This document shows, piece after piece, positions 1-10,605 of a stretch of DNA of 64,000 nt; the stretch's first letter is position 1, and the number at the start of each line of letters is the position of its first letter. The stretch is from contig NC_052620.1 of NCBI RefSeq assembly GCF_016545825.1, forward strand, positions 18,600,001-18,664,000. The letters run 5' to 3'. Below the pieces are notes generated by a model, which saw only the letters and a list, made by a program, of their open reading frames with translations, was not told the origin of the DNA and ran no database searches. A program made the translations under genes and the position numbers. The stretch comes from Eucalyptus grandis (Eukaryota > Streptophyta > Magnoliopsida > Myrtales > Myrtaceae).

Positions 1-2
1 GA

Positions 3-2545
3 AAAACAACTAGAAAACCATTCGGTAAAGGGTCTAGAGCTGAATTTCCATTGCATCTCATACATTCTGACATTTGTGGTCCTTTGAATGTGAGGGCGAG
101 GCATGGAGCCTCATATTTCATCACTTTCATAGATGACTTCACACGTTTCGGTTATGTCTTTCTGATCTCCCATAATTTAGAAGAATTGGACTGTTTTAGA
201 CGATATATAGCGATGGTAGAGAATCAGTTGAACAAAACAATAAAGGCATTAAGAACCGATCGTGAACGTGAGTATCTATCAGAGCAATTCAAGGCTCTTT
301 GTGATGAAAAGGGAATTCTAAGACAATTGACTATTCCTGGTGCTCCACAACAAAATGGGGTAGCTGAGAGAAGGAATAGAATCTTATTGGAAATGGTTAG
401 GTCTATGATAGCGCAAGCAAATTTACCTATCTCCTATTGGAGAGATGCGTTATTGACTGCTACCTATATACTTAACCGTGTGCCCTCAAAATCGGTCACT
501 TCCACCCCTTATGAATTATGGACTGGTAGGAAACCAGACTTGAGTAGTCTACGTCCATGGGGATGTGCAGCTTATGTTCATGATTCTTCCCATAAACATG
601 GAAAATTAGGTCCTAGAGGGAAGAAATGTATCTTTATAAGATATTTCGAACACTCCAAAGGGTACGTGTTCATAGGTGAACAAACTGATGGAAGTGTGAC
701 CGAAATGGAGTCATGAGATGTCACATTCTTGGAGAACGATTTTCCTAATAGACGTGAGATTGATAAGGACTTCCAATTATATGAGATGGAAGATCCTGAT
801 AACACACTCACTGATGTTGTAGAGGGAAATGGAGATTTACCTCAACATACAAGACCTAGTGGGAGTGTTGCATCGCCTGATGAATTGAATTCAAGAGAAA
901 TTCAATTGCGTAAAAGTAATCGTAAAAGTATTCCCCGTCGTCGTTTTGAGATTGAAGGTGAAGCATTTATGATTGCTCAAAAGGACGATGCCGAGCCTTA
1001 GACTGTTCAAGAGGCTCTCTCATCCTCTAACAAGGAAGAATGGAGAAAAGCTTTGGAAGATGAGATGGAGTCAATGAGGGCAAACCATGTCTGGGACTTG
1101 GTTAATCTACCACCCAATCATAAGGCCATTGGAAACAAATGGGTCTTCAAGATTAAGCGTAGGGCGAATGGATCCATTGAAAAGTATAAAGCTCGCCTTA
1201 TGGCAAAAGGTTATACTCAACAAGAGGGTATAGACTATGAGGAAACTTTTTCACCAGTTGTAAGGTTTGCCTCAATACACCTTATTCTAGCCATCGTTGC
1301 ATATTTGGACCTTGAATTACATCAAATGGATGTAAAGACGGCATTTCTCAATGGAGAATTAGATGAGGAAATCTATATGAAACAACCAATAGGTTTCATA
1401 GCTAAAGGTCAAGAGCATAAAGTTTGCAAGCTTCATCGCTCAATATATGGCCTTAAGCAATCATCTAGACAGTGGTATCTTCGTTTTCATCAAGCAATAA
1501 TAACTTTTGGTTTCACGATGATTGAAGAAGATCACTGTGTATATGTCAAGCGGTCCAAAGATAAATTTGTGATTTTATCACTTTATGTGGACGATATTCT
1601 ATTGGCTGAAAATGACAAGGTTTTGGTTATCACCATAAAAGAATGGTTGTCCTCCAATTTTGAGATGAAGGACATGGGAGAAGCTGCTTATATATTAGGA
1701 GTTAAGATCAAAAGAGATCGATCGAAGAAACTCCTTACTTTATCACAAGAGTCTTATATTATGAAGATTCTTGAGCGTTTCAATATGTAGCATTGTAATC
1801 CCATTGATACCCCTGTCATGCAAGGTGAAGGCCTAAGTACTGAAATGTGTCCTAAGACTCCAGAAGAAATTAAAATGATGAAAACTGTTCCTTACGCTAG
1901 TGCGGTCGGAAGTTTGATGTATGCTATGATGTGTACTCGACCCGACATATGCTATGCCGTGGGATTGGTGAGCCGATATCAATCAAATCTCGGTCAAGCA
2001 CACTGGAAAGCAGTGAAGAGGATCCTGAGATACTTGAGGGAACCATGGACTATCGACTTTGTTACCAAGGGAATGATTTACGCCTATTAGGTTATTCAGA
2101 TGCCGATTGGGGTGGAAACCTGGATGAGCGTAAATCGACTTATGGATATGCGTTCTTGCTCAATGGAGGTGCAATTTCTTGGAATAGCAAGAAACAGACA
2201 TGCACAGCCTTATCTACGATGGAGGCAGAATTTATTGCATGTTCTGCCACAGTGCAAGAAGCAGTATGGCTAAAACGTTTCTTGGAAAATTTAGCCACTG
2301 TCACTGAAGTTCCAAGACCGGTGACGGTTTATTGTGATAGTCAAGCAGCCATTGCCTATGTGAAAGATCCCAAGTATCATGGAAGGACAAAGCACATTGA
2401 CATAAAGAATAACTTCATTAGAGATATTATAGCGCAGAAAGAAGTGATCCTGCAATACATTTCAACCAATAGAATGGTTGCTGATCCATTTATGAAGGCT
2501 ATTCCTAGAGACATATTCTTGACCCATAGGATGTTTTATCAATAA
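3..2545 (+). pseudogene. copia pol remnant (integrase, RT, RNase H)
   Basis: Open from the window edge in frame 3. Integrase core: HSDICGP with the first Asp, then RTDRERE where families usually show RSDRGGE (second Asp kept), then PQQNGVAERRNR with the catalytic Glu. RT is shown by KARLMAKGYTQ, MDVKTAFLNGELDEE and the catalytic YVDDIL box. RNase H is shown by SDADWGG and a TMEAEFIA box. Stops interrupt the frame at 714, 999 and 1788. A frameshift near 2040-2090 moves RNase H into another frame, which closes at 2545. The sequence resembles Tnt1-type copia. It is a non-functional copy. Confidence 0.88.
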
Positions 2546-3604
2546 GTACAAATCCACTATGAGACTAGCACAAACACACATATTATTGAAAAGTATGTCA
2601 GCAGGCAATGATTGGCTCACTCACACGAGCAATCACCTCAAGTGTTGTAGTTAGCACGTTGAGATGAGACGTTATGTACAAATAAATGCTAAAGAGCAAG
2701 TTTGGTACATAAAATATGTCGCCTTGATTGGAGTCAAGATGAGGTCTGTGATTGGTTTATAACAAGACCGAACATGATAGTCCCACAATCATGTATGCTT
2801 GTAAGATGCCAAATGCGAGTACTTAATTGGGCGCTATAGAAAGCGAGCTAATATAGCACTCGGGTTAAACATGAGTACGTGAGAAGCACGTGACTATGTT
2901 TAGGCTAAGATCTGTATGGTAGATATATTTGATGATTGACATACGCTCTTATAGAAAGAGTAATCTATTATAGCATGTAATTCATACTACATGTGCACTG
3001 TACGACCGACAAGGAAATGTGAGTAAAATTATCCATATTTACTCATCGTGTGAGCTTTTGAGGTAATTTATAATTTACCTCAACTTTGTGCCCTATGTTA
3101 CTTCTGACTATGTTCTCGAAGTGAAAGATCAATGTTGCTACTTTAGCATGTTACGGGCGGTCATGAATAGATATGGCCTATGGGACATGTCTAGGAAAGC
3201 AGTTGTTCTTAAATTGAGAGAGACATGAGTGCGAAGGAAGACTATTGTTGTTTTACATCTATCGCATGTATTTACTGGTCGACCAATTATATCGCCCTAT
3301 GTGGTTGCGGATGTAATTGTAAATACATGGTGTTTTGAGAATAGTCAAGTATAGCCTTTAAGGGATAGGTATACTTGGATTGATGTAACAAAATATGTCT
3401 GGGACACTGTGAGACATCGATTGTTTATTTCTATTCAAGATTGTAGCCATTATGTTATCCCTAACAGGTGCATAATTTGAGCTCCCAAGTGCAAGTGTAC
3501 TCACTGGTCTCACGGCTTATTTGCCAGTATGAATTGTTTTGTAAAGTTGATAAATATTGAATGCCTTATATTCTTGATAGAGAGCTATCAAGCCCATCAT
3601 GTCC
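2546..3604 (+). other. copia 3' untranslated internal region
   Basis: About 1.06 kb between the end of RNase H and the purine tract. I see no coding sequence. It is an internal non-coding region of the element, unusually long for a small copia element. Confidence 0.5.
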
Positions 3605-4045
3605 GAGTGGGAGATGTTGTACTTTAGCTAGTTAGCTAGTACGTCCATGATGGGGTGCGATTGGACCGCACCTTTTGGACTTGATACGGTACGATGGAAG
3701 GACACCATTTGTAGGGGTGTCATGGAGACGTATATAAGCCTCCCGAACACAACCGTTGGAATGGTTGGTCATTCATTCGCACCATATTTTCTCTCCATTT
3801 CCATCAAAGAAGATCAAGGCGTTCCATTTCATCTTTGCAAGAACAATCGGCATTTACGCCGTGGAAATCGGGTGTTTTCCTCATGATTGCATCCAAACTA
3901 ACGTGAGGTAGTGTTGTTCGTGATTTCGTCGGCAATTCAATGTTCGTTCCGGGGCTATTTGCTGTTTGCGCATCGGAATCAGGTAAGTCGTCTTCCGCCG
4001 ACTCGAATTCCAACAGCCCCATTACGCTAGCTACGACGATGTCCA
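3605..4045 (+). repeat. Polypurine tract and 3' LTR of the copia remnant
   Basis: A purine tract, gagtgggaga, at 3605-3614 is followed directly by TGTTG at 3615, the usual PPT-LTR junction of plant copia elements. A TATATAA box lies at 3731-3737, about 115 bp into the LTR, as expected for the retroelement promoter. The end is placed at a CA dinucleotide at 4044-4045 because gene-like sequence starts right after it. That right boundary is an inference. Confidence 0.6.
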
Positions 4046-4279
4046 AGACCAGGTTTTGGTGGATGGAAAAGCCTACTCAAGAACTGCAATACTCAACAGG
4101 GGATCAGCTCTTAATTCTCTCACTACCTCAATGGTGGCCAGGCTAAAGAGGCTCTATGAATCATGGGAAGAGAATCCAAACATCGGGTGTGTGCTGATGA
4201 AGGGTAGCGGCAAAGCTTTCCGCGGAGGTGGAGATGTCGTTACCCTTTATCATTTGCTCGCTGAAGTCATTAGAATTTG
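4046..4279 (+). pseudogene. 3-hydroxyisobutyryl-CoA hydrolase-like gene fragment
   Basis: The reading frame in phase with 4056 gives a stretch matching the N-terminal part of the enoyl-CoA hydratase/isomerase family, closest to plant 3-hydroxyisobutyryl-CoA hydrolase-like proteins (CHY1/HIBCH type). Recognisable are QVLVDGKAYSRTAILNR, ALNSLTTSMV, RLKRLYESWEENPNIG and MKGSGKAF. The oxyanion-hole segment reads FRGGGD where the family usually has FC(A/S)GGD. Similarity stops after YHLL, probably at an exon end. In the family the enzyme hydrolyses 3-hydroxyisobutyryl-CoA in valine breakdown. Only one exon-sized piece is left, abutting a retrotransposon LTR, so this is a gene relic. Confidence 0.72.
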
Positions 4280-4685
4280 AGGATTGGCTCAAGGGAAAGA
4301 AAAGTATATTTTCCGTGGGGGGCGCTCGGACATTGGCGGGAGAGGTCGCAACAGAGAGAGAGAGGAGAAGAGGGGGAGACGCTCGACGTTCTGGTGGAGA
4401 TTGGCTTGAAAAGTTTTTTGGGCGGTCCTCTATAAGCTCTCCACACGCACACGTGAGGGGCACCTCTTCTTTATTTGGCTAGGACCAGATCGCAAAAGGG
4501 AGATAGAGAAATATCTTAGGGAGAGAGGAGGTTTGCCGGAGAAGAAACGCCTAGTCCCTTCCGAGCCATCGAAGCTTCGTCAGTGACTGCACAACAACTA
4601 AGACCCTCCCTGTTCTGGCTCGGCTTTGCTAATTTTTTGTTTGAACGATGAGCTCAAAATACTTGCTACGAGTGTGTTCCAAAGT
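4280..4685. other. Unassigned stretch between two gene fragments
   Basis: About 400 bp, partly purine-rich (gagagagagag near 4354-4370). No coding similarity recognised on either strand. It may be intron or flank of the hydrolase relic. Confidence 0.3.
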
Positions 4686-5263
4686 ACCAGGATGATCCAG
4701 ACAAATCCTCGGCATCAGAACCCGTCTACAAGTGCTCGGAGATGACTGTGAAATTTACCAACGGGGACTTATACCCAACACCACCTGGGGTTTCAAGGTG
4801 AGTGCGAACGCCCAGCATTTAGTCCGGGCTCATTTCTGCGACGTCATTAGCCAGTCCACCGACACGGTCCACTTCAATCTCCACGTTTATGGGAATTTTG
4901 CTGAGTTGATCGACTCATATGATAATTACGGATTGCTGTCCCCAGTTCCTTTTCAATATGATTTTGTGGTTCAACCGGGCAGCTAAGGGCTAGTGAACAT
5001 TAGCATAGGCCTCCTTAGTGCCTCAGAGACACGTCTCGGAAGGCCTATCTCAATGGCCTGGAGACAGTGGAGATCATAGGGTCGTGGGACTCGGATTTTG
5101 TGCACTTAGACGGTGATAACCAGAATAAGCACGTAGGCCTCGTAATTGGGCTAATTTCCGGAAGCATCGTGCTTCTCTGCATATTTGTATCTGCAGCGAT
5201 CTTCATATGCAAGCATGGAAAGCCAAAGAGAACTGAAATTTCGGCTTTGTTGCCGTTGCCAAA
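4686..5263 (+). pseudogene. Truncated CrRLK1L receptor kinase (third copy)
   Basis: This is a partial copy of the receptor kinases at 10606 and 26302. It starts at a sequence equivalent to about 11408 of the first copy and ends in the juxtamembrane segment. Visible parts are the second half of the malectin-like ectodomain (NTTWGFKVSANAQHLVRAHFC), a stop after QPGS at 4983, a frameshift near 5030-5050, EIIGSWDSDF, and a transmembrane segment (GLVIGLISGSIVLLCIFV) followed by CKHGKPKRTE. The kinase domain is absent. The copy is cut after LPLP exactly where the duplicated non-coding block of unit A begins. Confidence 0.88.
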
Positions 5264-7321
5264 TATGAATAAAACGAAAGTACTTTTATTTTTTGTCGAT
5301 TTGGAACCTAAAATTAAAAATTTTGAAAAATGATCTTAATGGATTTTCAGAAAATTTTCAATGTCAAATTTAAATTAAAGCTAAAACAAGATGATTTGTG
5401 AGCTTTTGTATTTTTCAATTTTTTTGTTAAAAAGTTGATCAAAAGTTAATCTTTTAGTTGATTTTCATTAAAAAGTTGATTTTATGATCAAAACTTTAAA
5501 TTTTTTTTGTTGCCAAAGCAATATTAAGACTAATTGGGATCTTTTTGTGCAAAAAAGCCAAATTTTGATGCGGAGTTGACTTTTGATCAAAGCTTGATAA
5601 AAAAAGTCAACTCAAAAGTTAATTTTTTGACGTTTTGGGTTTTCATTACAAATGAGTAATAAATTATCTACAAATGATTGGTCAAAGAAAATAAAAATAA
5701 AGATGACACTTTCGACTTGAGAAGCAGACTCGATCAGAAATCATAATCTCACGTTTTTACTTTTAATGACGCGTCCGCTAAAAATTAGGTATTAAAAGTG
5801 GTACTTTTACTTTTGATCAAAATTAATAATTATAACTCTACTTTTTTTTTCTTATTCAATATTTTTCTTGTACTTCTTATTATGTTCCACGCTACTTCTC
5901 CTCAAATATCTTCTTTTGCAGTCAACCTTTGTTGATACGGGTCGCTAGCTTTCTAATTAGAACTAATTGAGAGAAAAAACAATGAAGAAGACATATTGCA
6001 GAAGATTTGTTGATGAAAGGAGTGAGGTCAATCCGGGACTAGTGTTTTTACCGAGGTAGCCATGGTCACTCCTACTCGAAGCCCGCGGCTTGTAGTCGCT
6101 CAAGCTTGAGACCTGGGCTCGCCGTTGCCATGGCCAGTCAACCTTTGGTCTCACGGCCATGCAAGAGCTCAAGTGGCTGGTTGCCATGGCCGCTATCTAA
6201 AGCCGGCTGATCTCAAGCTCATGGTCGTAACCACTGCTCAAGCTTTTGAGTTGTGGTCATGGCCGCTACGGGTCATCATCGGAGAATACTTATAGATTAC
6301 ATTGTTATGAGATGTTATTATTGGAGCTAGCAAGTAGCACATAAAAGGGGGTGAATAGGTGATTCTATCAAATCTATCCAATTTATCTATTGGACACTCT
6401 TCAGAAGATTATCTTTCAATCCGTCCGTTGGACGGATGTATATCAAGAAAATTGAGTAGCCATTTAGTGACAAAATATGAATCTTCATTGATTCTAGTCA
6501 GACATAAAATAAAAGTCTTGGTTTTCAAAAATAGATGTCTCTGTTAAAAAAAAAAAAAGAACTTGTATTCAAGTTTGATTGCCAATTAATTAAAGTGTTT
6601 TGCATTACAACATTGGTTTGCAAAACAATCTTTATGATTAAGAGTCAATCAAGTTTTTTTTAAGTCTGAAATCTGAGCTAGATCACTAGCCATAATATAT
6701 GTTCCAAACTTGTGTATGAAATGGAATGCTAGAGTCTAAAGAATCTCAACTTTAGTATAAAGTCCGAATCTATTTCGCTTGAAGTAAATTATCATTATGG
6801 CTTATAATCTTTGAGTTTGAATACGTTATATGATATCCACACAAAATCTTGATAATATCCACTAACTAGCTTATTAAATTCAGAATAACTTAGACTTAAG
6901 TCTGAACATGATCGAGATTGTTATAGACTTCTCTTTCGAGAGTGTTTCCCTAAATCAAGAATACTTCAAGACATTTATATGGATAGTTTTGTCAACTTGA
7001 AAATTCATTAGGAAGTTTTCTCAATAGTTATTTGTAGTCTTTTATTGGATTTGAATAACAAAAATCAAGGTTAGAACATTTTCGACAATGTTGGCATCAA
7101 GTGAGCAAAATCCATTGCCAAGTCTACCAAGGATGAATGATGACACTTTTTATAAAAATAAAAATGGAGGGATGCTTTTAAATAAAATAGAAAAAGCCAA
7201 GGACGATTTGAATTTTGGACAAAAGTGAGGCGTCACCGATTTATCTAATATTTTCAGCACGACCTATGATTTTTCAAAATCAACATTGACTTCCGTGCGA
7301 CCGTCTCCTCCGGCTGCTACT
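5264..7321 (+). repeat. Unit A 5' flank of the CrRLK1L tandem duplication
   Basis: AT-rich non-coding DNA that aligns by eye along its whole length with 23228-25947. It includes a GC-richer patch (about 6060-6290, matching 24045-24255) and the stretch just before the kinase gene. No gene is seen in it. Short open frames inside are not conserved as proteins. The block ends at the 5-bp target duplication of the Pack element. Confidence 0.85.
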
Positions 7322-8037
7322 TAGGGGTGAGCGGTTCCCGGTTCCTTCCAGGTTCCGCTTGGAACCTGGAACCTACCCTCGGGTACAGGTTCCTCATTTT
7401 TTGGAACCTAGAACCTACCTGTCAGAACCAAGAACCTGGAACCTACCCTGTCACAGGTTCCGGGATCGGTTCCAGGTTCCAACAGGTTCTTTTTTTTCTT
7501 TTCTTTTTTCATTTTCAGATTTGAACTATAACAAAAAGGAAATAGACAAACCAAAGAGAAACCAAGCAGACTAAGAAAAGCTCTTAAGATAAGCTCTCAT
7601 CAAGCACTATATCATCCACAAGTAAACAGAACCCAAAGAAACCTTTTGCAATAAAAAACAACTGTAAATAGTTTCTGAAGCAAGAGATTTGACTCCCCAA
7701 TCCCGACATAAAGAATTACCACATAGGTAAATGAAAAGGACAGATCACATCCAGCAATGAAGAAGGAGGGCAGTAACCTTGCCAAAAGGCCACAGGAACA
7801 TAGATTTTCAAGTTTACAGGTGAAAATCTAGTTAAGAAAGATGCATATATTCAATGACTTCCTTTTCTCCCAATATTATGTAATCTCAACATATGGGAAA
7901 AGTAAAAGTTATTGTAAAAGATGAAATTTGGTGTCATTCAATATTATCGATTGTTGTGAGGCAATGACAAATGAAATTTACAAATTCAGCATTAAGCAAG
8001 TTAGCTAATTAAAGTTGGATAACATCTTGGGACAGAC

Positions 8038-8890
8038 CTTGTTGAGATAATTCATTTGGGTAACTACACATGTAGCCACCACCAACATAAAGAACCAAGT
8101 CTCCGGAATAGATCAACTGATTCTTCCCTCAAAAGTCAACTTCAAAGAAGTCCCACGGGCTTTCACACTCATCACCTGCAGATAGATCATACAACTTATG
8201 AAAACTGAGAAAGAAAAATACCCATATGCAGAAGTAATTTAGACATGTCCCCACAACAATTATTGTAACTCATTAACTTTGTTTTGACAGGACAAAAAGA
8301 ATAAGAAAAGAATACAATTTGTCCCGGTGATGAGCCTCCCCGCACCCCGAATCAATGATCTACCTAAAGCTAACGATGCAAGGTCAACTCTTGTGTTTAA
8401 GTGGAGCTTCCAACAATCTGGTTGGCGTAAATACACTAAAGTAGGTTGGAAGGAAGAAAAATCCCAAAAGATGCAGAAGCAGTTGATTTACCGAGAGAGA
8501 GCCCATTAATGAGCAGATGCCAGTGTAAACTAGCACATCCGTGTGCCCACATCTAGGTGAAAAATGGAAACCAGGATGAACACCAACATGATTACCAAGT
8601 CGATGTAAAGCAGAAAAGCTGAAAAAGATATGTAAATGCAGTCAGTTATCAGCAAATCAGTGATCGTATAAAGAACACATAAACCAGGCCTGAAGACTGA
8701 CCTGGTTGAGTCGCCATAATCCATATTTCTTGAACAGAAGTAATGAGACTTTCTTGCGGTGCGTGGATGACAATTATGACAAAACCGACAATGCACATCA
8801 CACAGCCCAACATCCCTAACTTGTGTAGTTTCTCCTTCAAGATGAAGTGCGCCAAAGACAAAGACACTAACCAATTGATCCAAAGTACAG
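8038..8890 (-). pseudogene. Captured NIPA-type magnesium transporter fragment
   Basis: Three exon-like pieces on the minus strand, in order. Exon a (about 8890-8706) encodes LAHFILKEKLHKLGMLGCVMC and HAPQESLITSVQEIWIMATQP. Exon b (about 8620-8497) encodes AFLLYIDLVIMLVFIL and a CGHTDVLVYTGICSLMGSLS segment. Exon c (8175-8038) encodes VMSVKARGTSLKLTFEG and then a shifted NYLNK-like end. Exon borders keep GT and AG dinucleotides (for example ...tttttcag before exon b), so genomic DNA, not a processed transcript, was captured. NIPA proteins are multi-pass membrane proteins implicated in Mg2+ transport. Here only the middle of the family's protein is present and small indels break the frame. Lying wholly inside the TIR element, it is transposon cargo. 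Confidence 0.82.
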
Positions 8891-9099
8891 TAACGACTCG
8901 GTTAAGGGATGCCCAGAAACTAAAGCATAAAGTTAATGGGTCAATTTCTTGGCTTCTTCTATATTATGATTATCACTTTGTTTCCTATAAAAAGAACGCA
9001 ACATGAAGCAAAATAAGCCATTTTAAAACTAACTATCGCAGCCAAAAAAGCAATGCACATGCTCTGAGTTCATTAGATAACCTCGACTTCAGTGGTTAG

Positions 9100-9425
9100 A
9101 ATCGATTTAGCAAGCTCTTCAAACCGTAGCGTTACCAGCATTGTTCTCCTCGATAAAGCTAATAGTGGAGTTTATAAACAGTGACGATGCCTATGAAATC
9201 TTGCCAATCTGGAGGCTTGCCCTGCAAATGAAGAATCAGAAACAAATGGATACCATCTTTCACAAAAACTCAAATTTTACCCTAAAACAGAAAGAGAGAC
9301 AGAACAGTAGAAGAAAAATTCACCAACCCCTCCATTTGTAAGTGCAATGGCCATGATAGCAGCAAGCTCCATGACCCAGGACAGGGGATTCCACATGAAC
9401 CCCAAGAACTTCGAGGGTGTCGAGG
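9100..9425 (-). pseudogene. Captured plasma-membrane H+-ATPase fragment
   Basis: Two exon-like pieces on the minus strand. The first (about 9425-9327) reads [20 protein letters not shown] and AIALTNGG, a highly conserved early membrane segment of plant P3A H+-ATPases. The second (about 9222-9104) reads GKPPDWQDFIGIVT and then, after a small deletion that shifts the frame, FINSTISFIEENNAGNA. An intron-like gap with a TTTGCAG acceptor separates them, again indicating capture of genomic DNA. The family pumps protons across the plasma membrane using ATP. Only about 60 residues are present, without the phosphorylation (DKTGT) or ATP-binding domains. Non-functional cargo of the Pack element. Confidence 0.85.
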
Positions 9426-10064
9426 GAGGTTGGGCGACTGCGAGCACGCGGCGGCGCGACGGCGAAGAAGACACGAGTCTCACGGCACCAACGGCGGCAC
9501 GGACGGCGCGGCGAAGACGGCGGCGGTCGCGGCTCAACCCACGGCCAAGGGGGGAAGAGATCGGTTCTGGCGGAGGCAGTGGAGGTTCTGAGCAACGACG
9601 GCCCGGACGGCCGAGAGAGCGGTGGCAAGAGGTGGTGACAGTGGCTTGGGTACGGCGGCGGTGGCTCACGGCGGTGAGGGGCGGCGCGAACGGCGCGACA
9701 ACTCGTTGGGCTCAACGGCGAGACAGCTCGTCGGATGAGCGTGGGGCGGCGGGGTGGTGGTGGTTCGGTGGCCAAGAGGTGGTGGTGGTGGTGGTGGTGG
9801 TGGTGGTGGTGGTGAGTAGAGCGTGAGGCGGCACTGTGGTGGTGGGTGAAGCAACAGCGAGCAAGAGGAAAGGAAGAAGAAGAAGAAGAAGAAGAAGAAG
9901 AAGAAGAAAGAAGGGGGGTTTCGGCCGAGAGAGGGGGAAAGAGGAGAGAGAAGAAAAGAAAAAGTTGGGGGGCAGGAAGTGACGTGAGAGGAAAAAGTGG
10001 AGAAAAGAAAGAGAGAGAAAAAGAAAGGGAAGAGGGGGAATCACGTGGGGGAAAAGAGAAATAA
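9426..10064. repeat. GC-rich and purine-rich low-complexity core of the Pack element
   Basis: Very GC-rich triplet-like sequence (9426-9780), then a (GGT)n run at 9777-9814, an (AAG)n run at 9873-9908, and purine-rich DNA to about 10060. Long open frames on both strands here translate to Pro/Arg/Glu-rich low-complexity peptides with no family resemblance, so I do not call a gene. Confidence 0.7.
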
Positions 10065-10304
10065 TGTGTTATAGGATTTTTTTTTATTTTTAATTTTGAC
10101 CGGTTCCGGTTCCGTCGGTTCCGGTTCCTATGGGAACCGGAACCGAACCTGAACCGAGAACCGAACCGGTCCCTTTAGAACCGGGAACCGAACCGGAACC
10201 GAGAACCGGAACCGGTCCCTTTAGAACCGGGAACCGAACCGGAACCTGCGGTTCGGTTCTCCGGTTCTCGGTTCTACCCGGGAACCACGCTCACCCCTAC
10301 TACT

Positions 10305-10605
10305 CACGGAAAGTTGAGCGAAGGGACATCCATCTTTAACGTTATATCTCGTGTGCCCCATTCGCGGAAAGTTGAGTGGGATGAGAAGGGCCAAATCGTC
10401 CTCAGCATTATCCGTTTGGGAGTCAAACTGGTCTTTGCGGAAGCAAATTCTTCCCCTCCCAAATGGGCCACTCATCTCCAGCTCAGAATCTTCTTCCTGC
10501 CCATCTTCCTATGCCTGATAGTCAATCTCAAGTCATCACAATTCACGGGCCAATCACCAGCTGTCTCTCTTCCGAGGCAGAGTTTCATGCTCTTCCTCTG
10601 GTTCG
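10305..10605 (+). promoter_or_regulatory. 5' flank of CrRLK1L copy A
   Basis: The 300 bp upstream of the copy-A start codon closely match the upstream region of copy B (25963-26301), so the proximal promoter was duplicated with the gene. The Pack element ends 306 bp upstream of the start codon and now separates this proximal part from the more distal flank. No TATA box is certain. Confidence 0.4.

Larger units (their letters stand above)
1..4045 (+). mobile_element. Decayed Ty1/copia retrotransposon, 3' part
   Basis: The window opens inside the polyprotein of a copia element; its gag, protease and 5' LTR lie to the left, outside the window. From left to right one sees integrase, reverse transcriptase, RNase H, about 1.06 kb without coding sequence, a purine tract and the start of a 3' LTR. 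The integrase-RT-RNase H order is diagnostic of Ty1/copia rather than Ty3/gypsy. The coding part carries three in-frame stops and a frameshift, so the element is not autonomous. The right end at 4045 is an estimate, because the 5' LTR is not available for comparison. Confidence 0.85.
7322..10299 (+). mobile_element. Pack-type TIR DNA transposon carrying two gene fragments
   Basis: A 2978-bp insertion bounded by inverted ends: TAGGGGTGAGCG at 7322 and its complement ending at 10299. Flanks carry a 5-bp direct repeat CTACT (7317-7321 and 10300-10304). Unit B at about 25958 shows the uninterrupted site GGCTGCTACTCACG, which confirms the ends. Subterminal zones (7333-7490 and 10100-10280) are dense in ggttcc/ggaacc motifs in both orientations. 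No transposase is seen, so it is non-autonomous. The interior holds pieces of a NIPA magnesium transporter gene and of a P-type H+-ATPase gene, both on the minus strand. TAGGGGTG-type ends suggest the hAT superfamily, but hAT elements normally make 8-bp duplications, so the assignment is tentative. Confidence 0.85.

Noticed and set aside
8743..9006. Plus-strand frame over the NIPA fragment
   Set aside because: Antisense to a clear NIPA match.
9277..9826. Long open frames on both strands in the GC-rich core of the Pack element
   Set aside because: Triplet-like composition opens several frames at once; translations are Pro/Arg/Glu-rich with no family match, except for the H+-ATPase fragment that runs into one of them.
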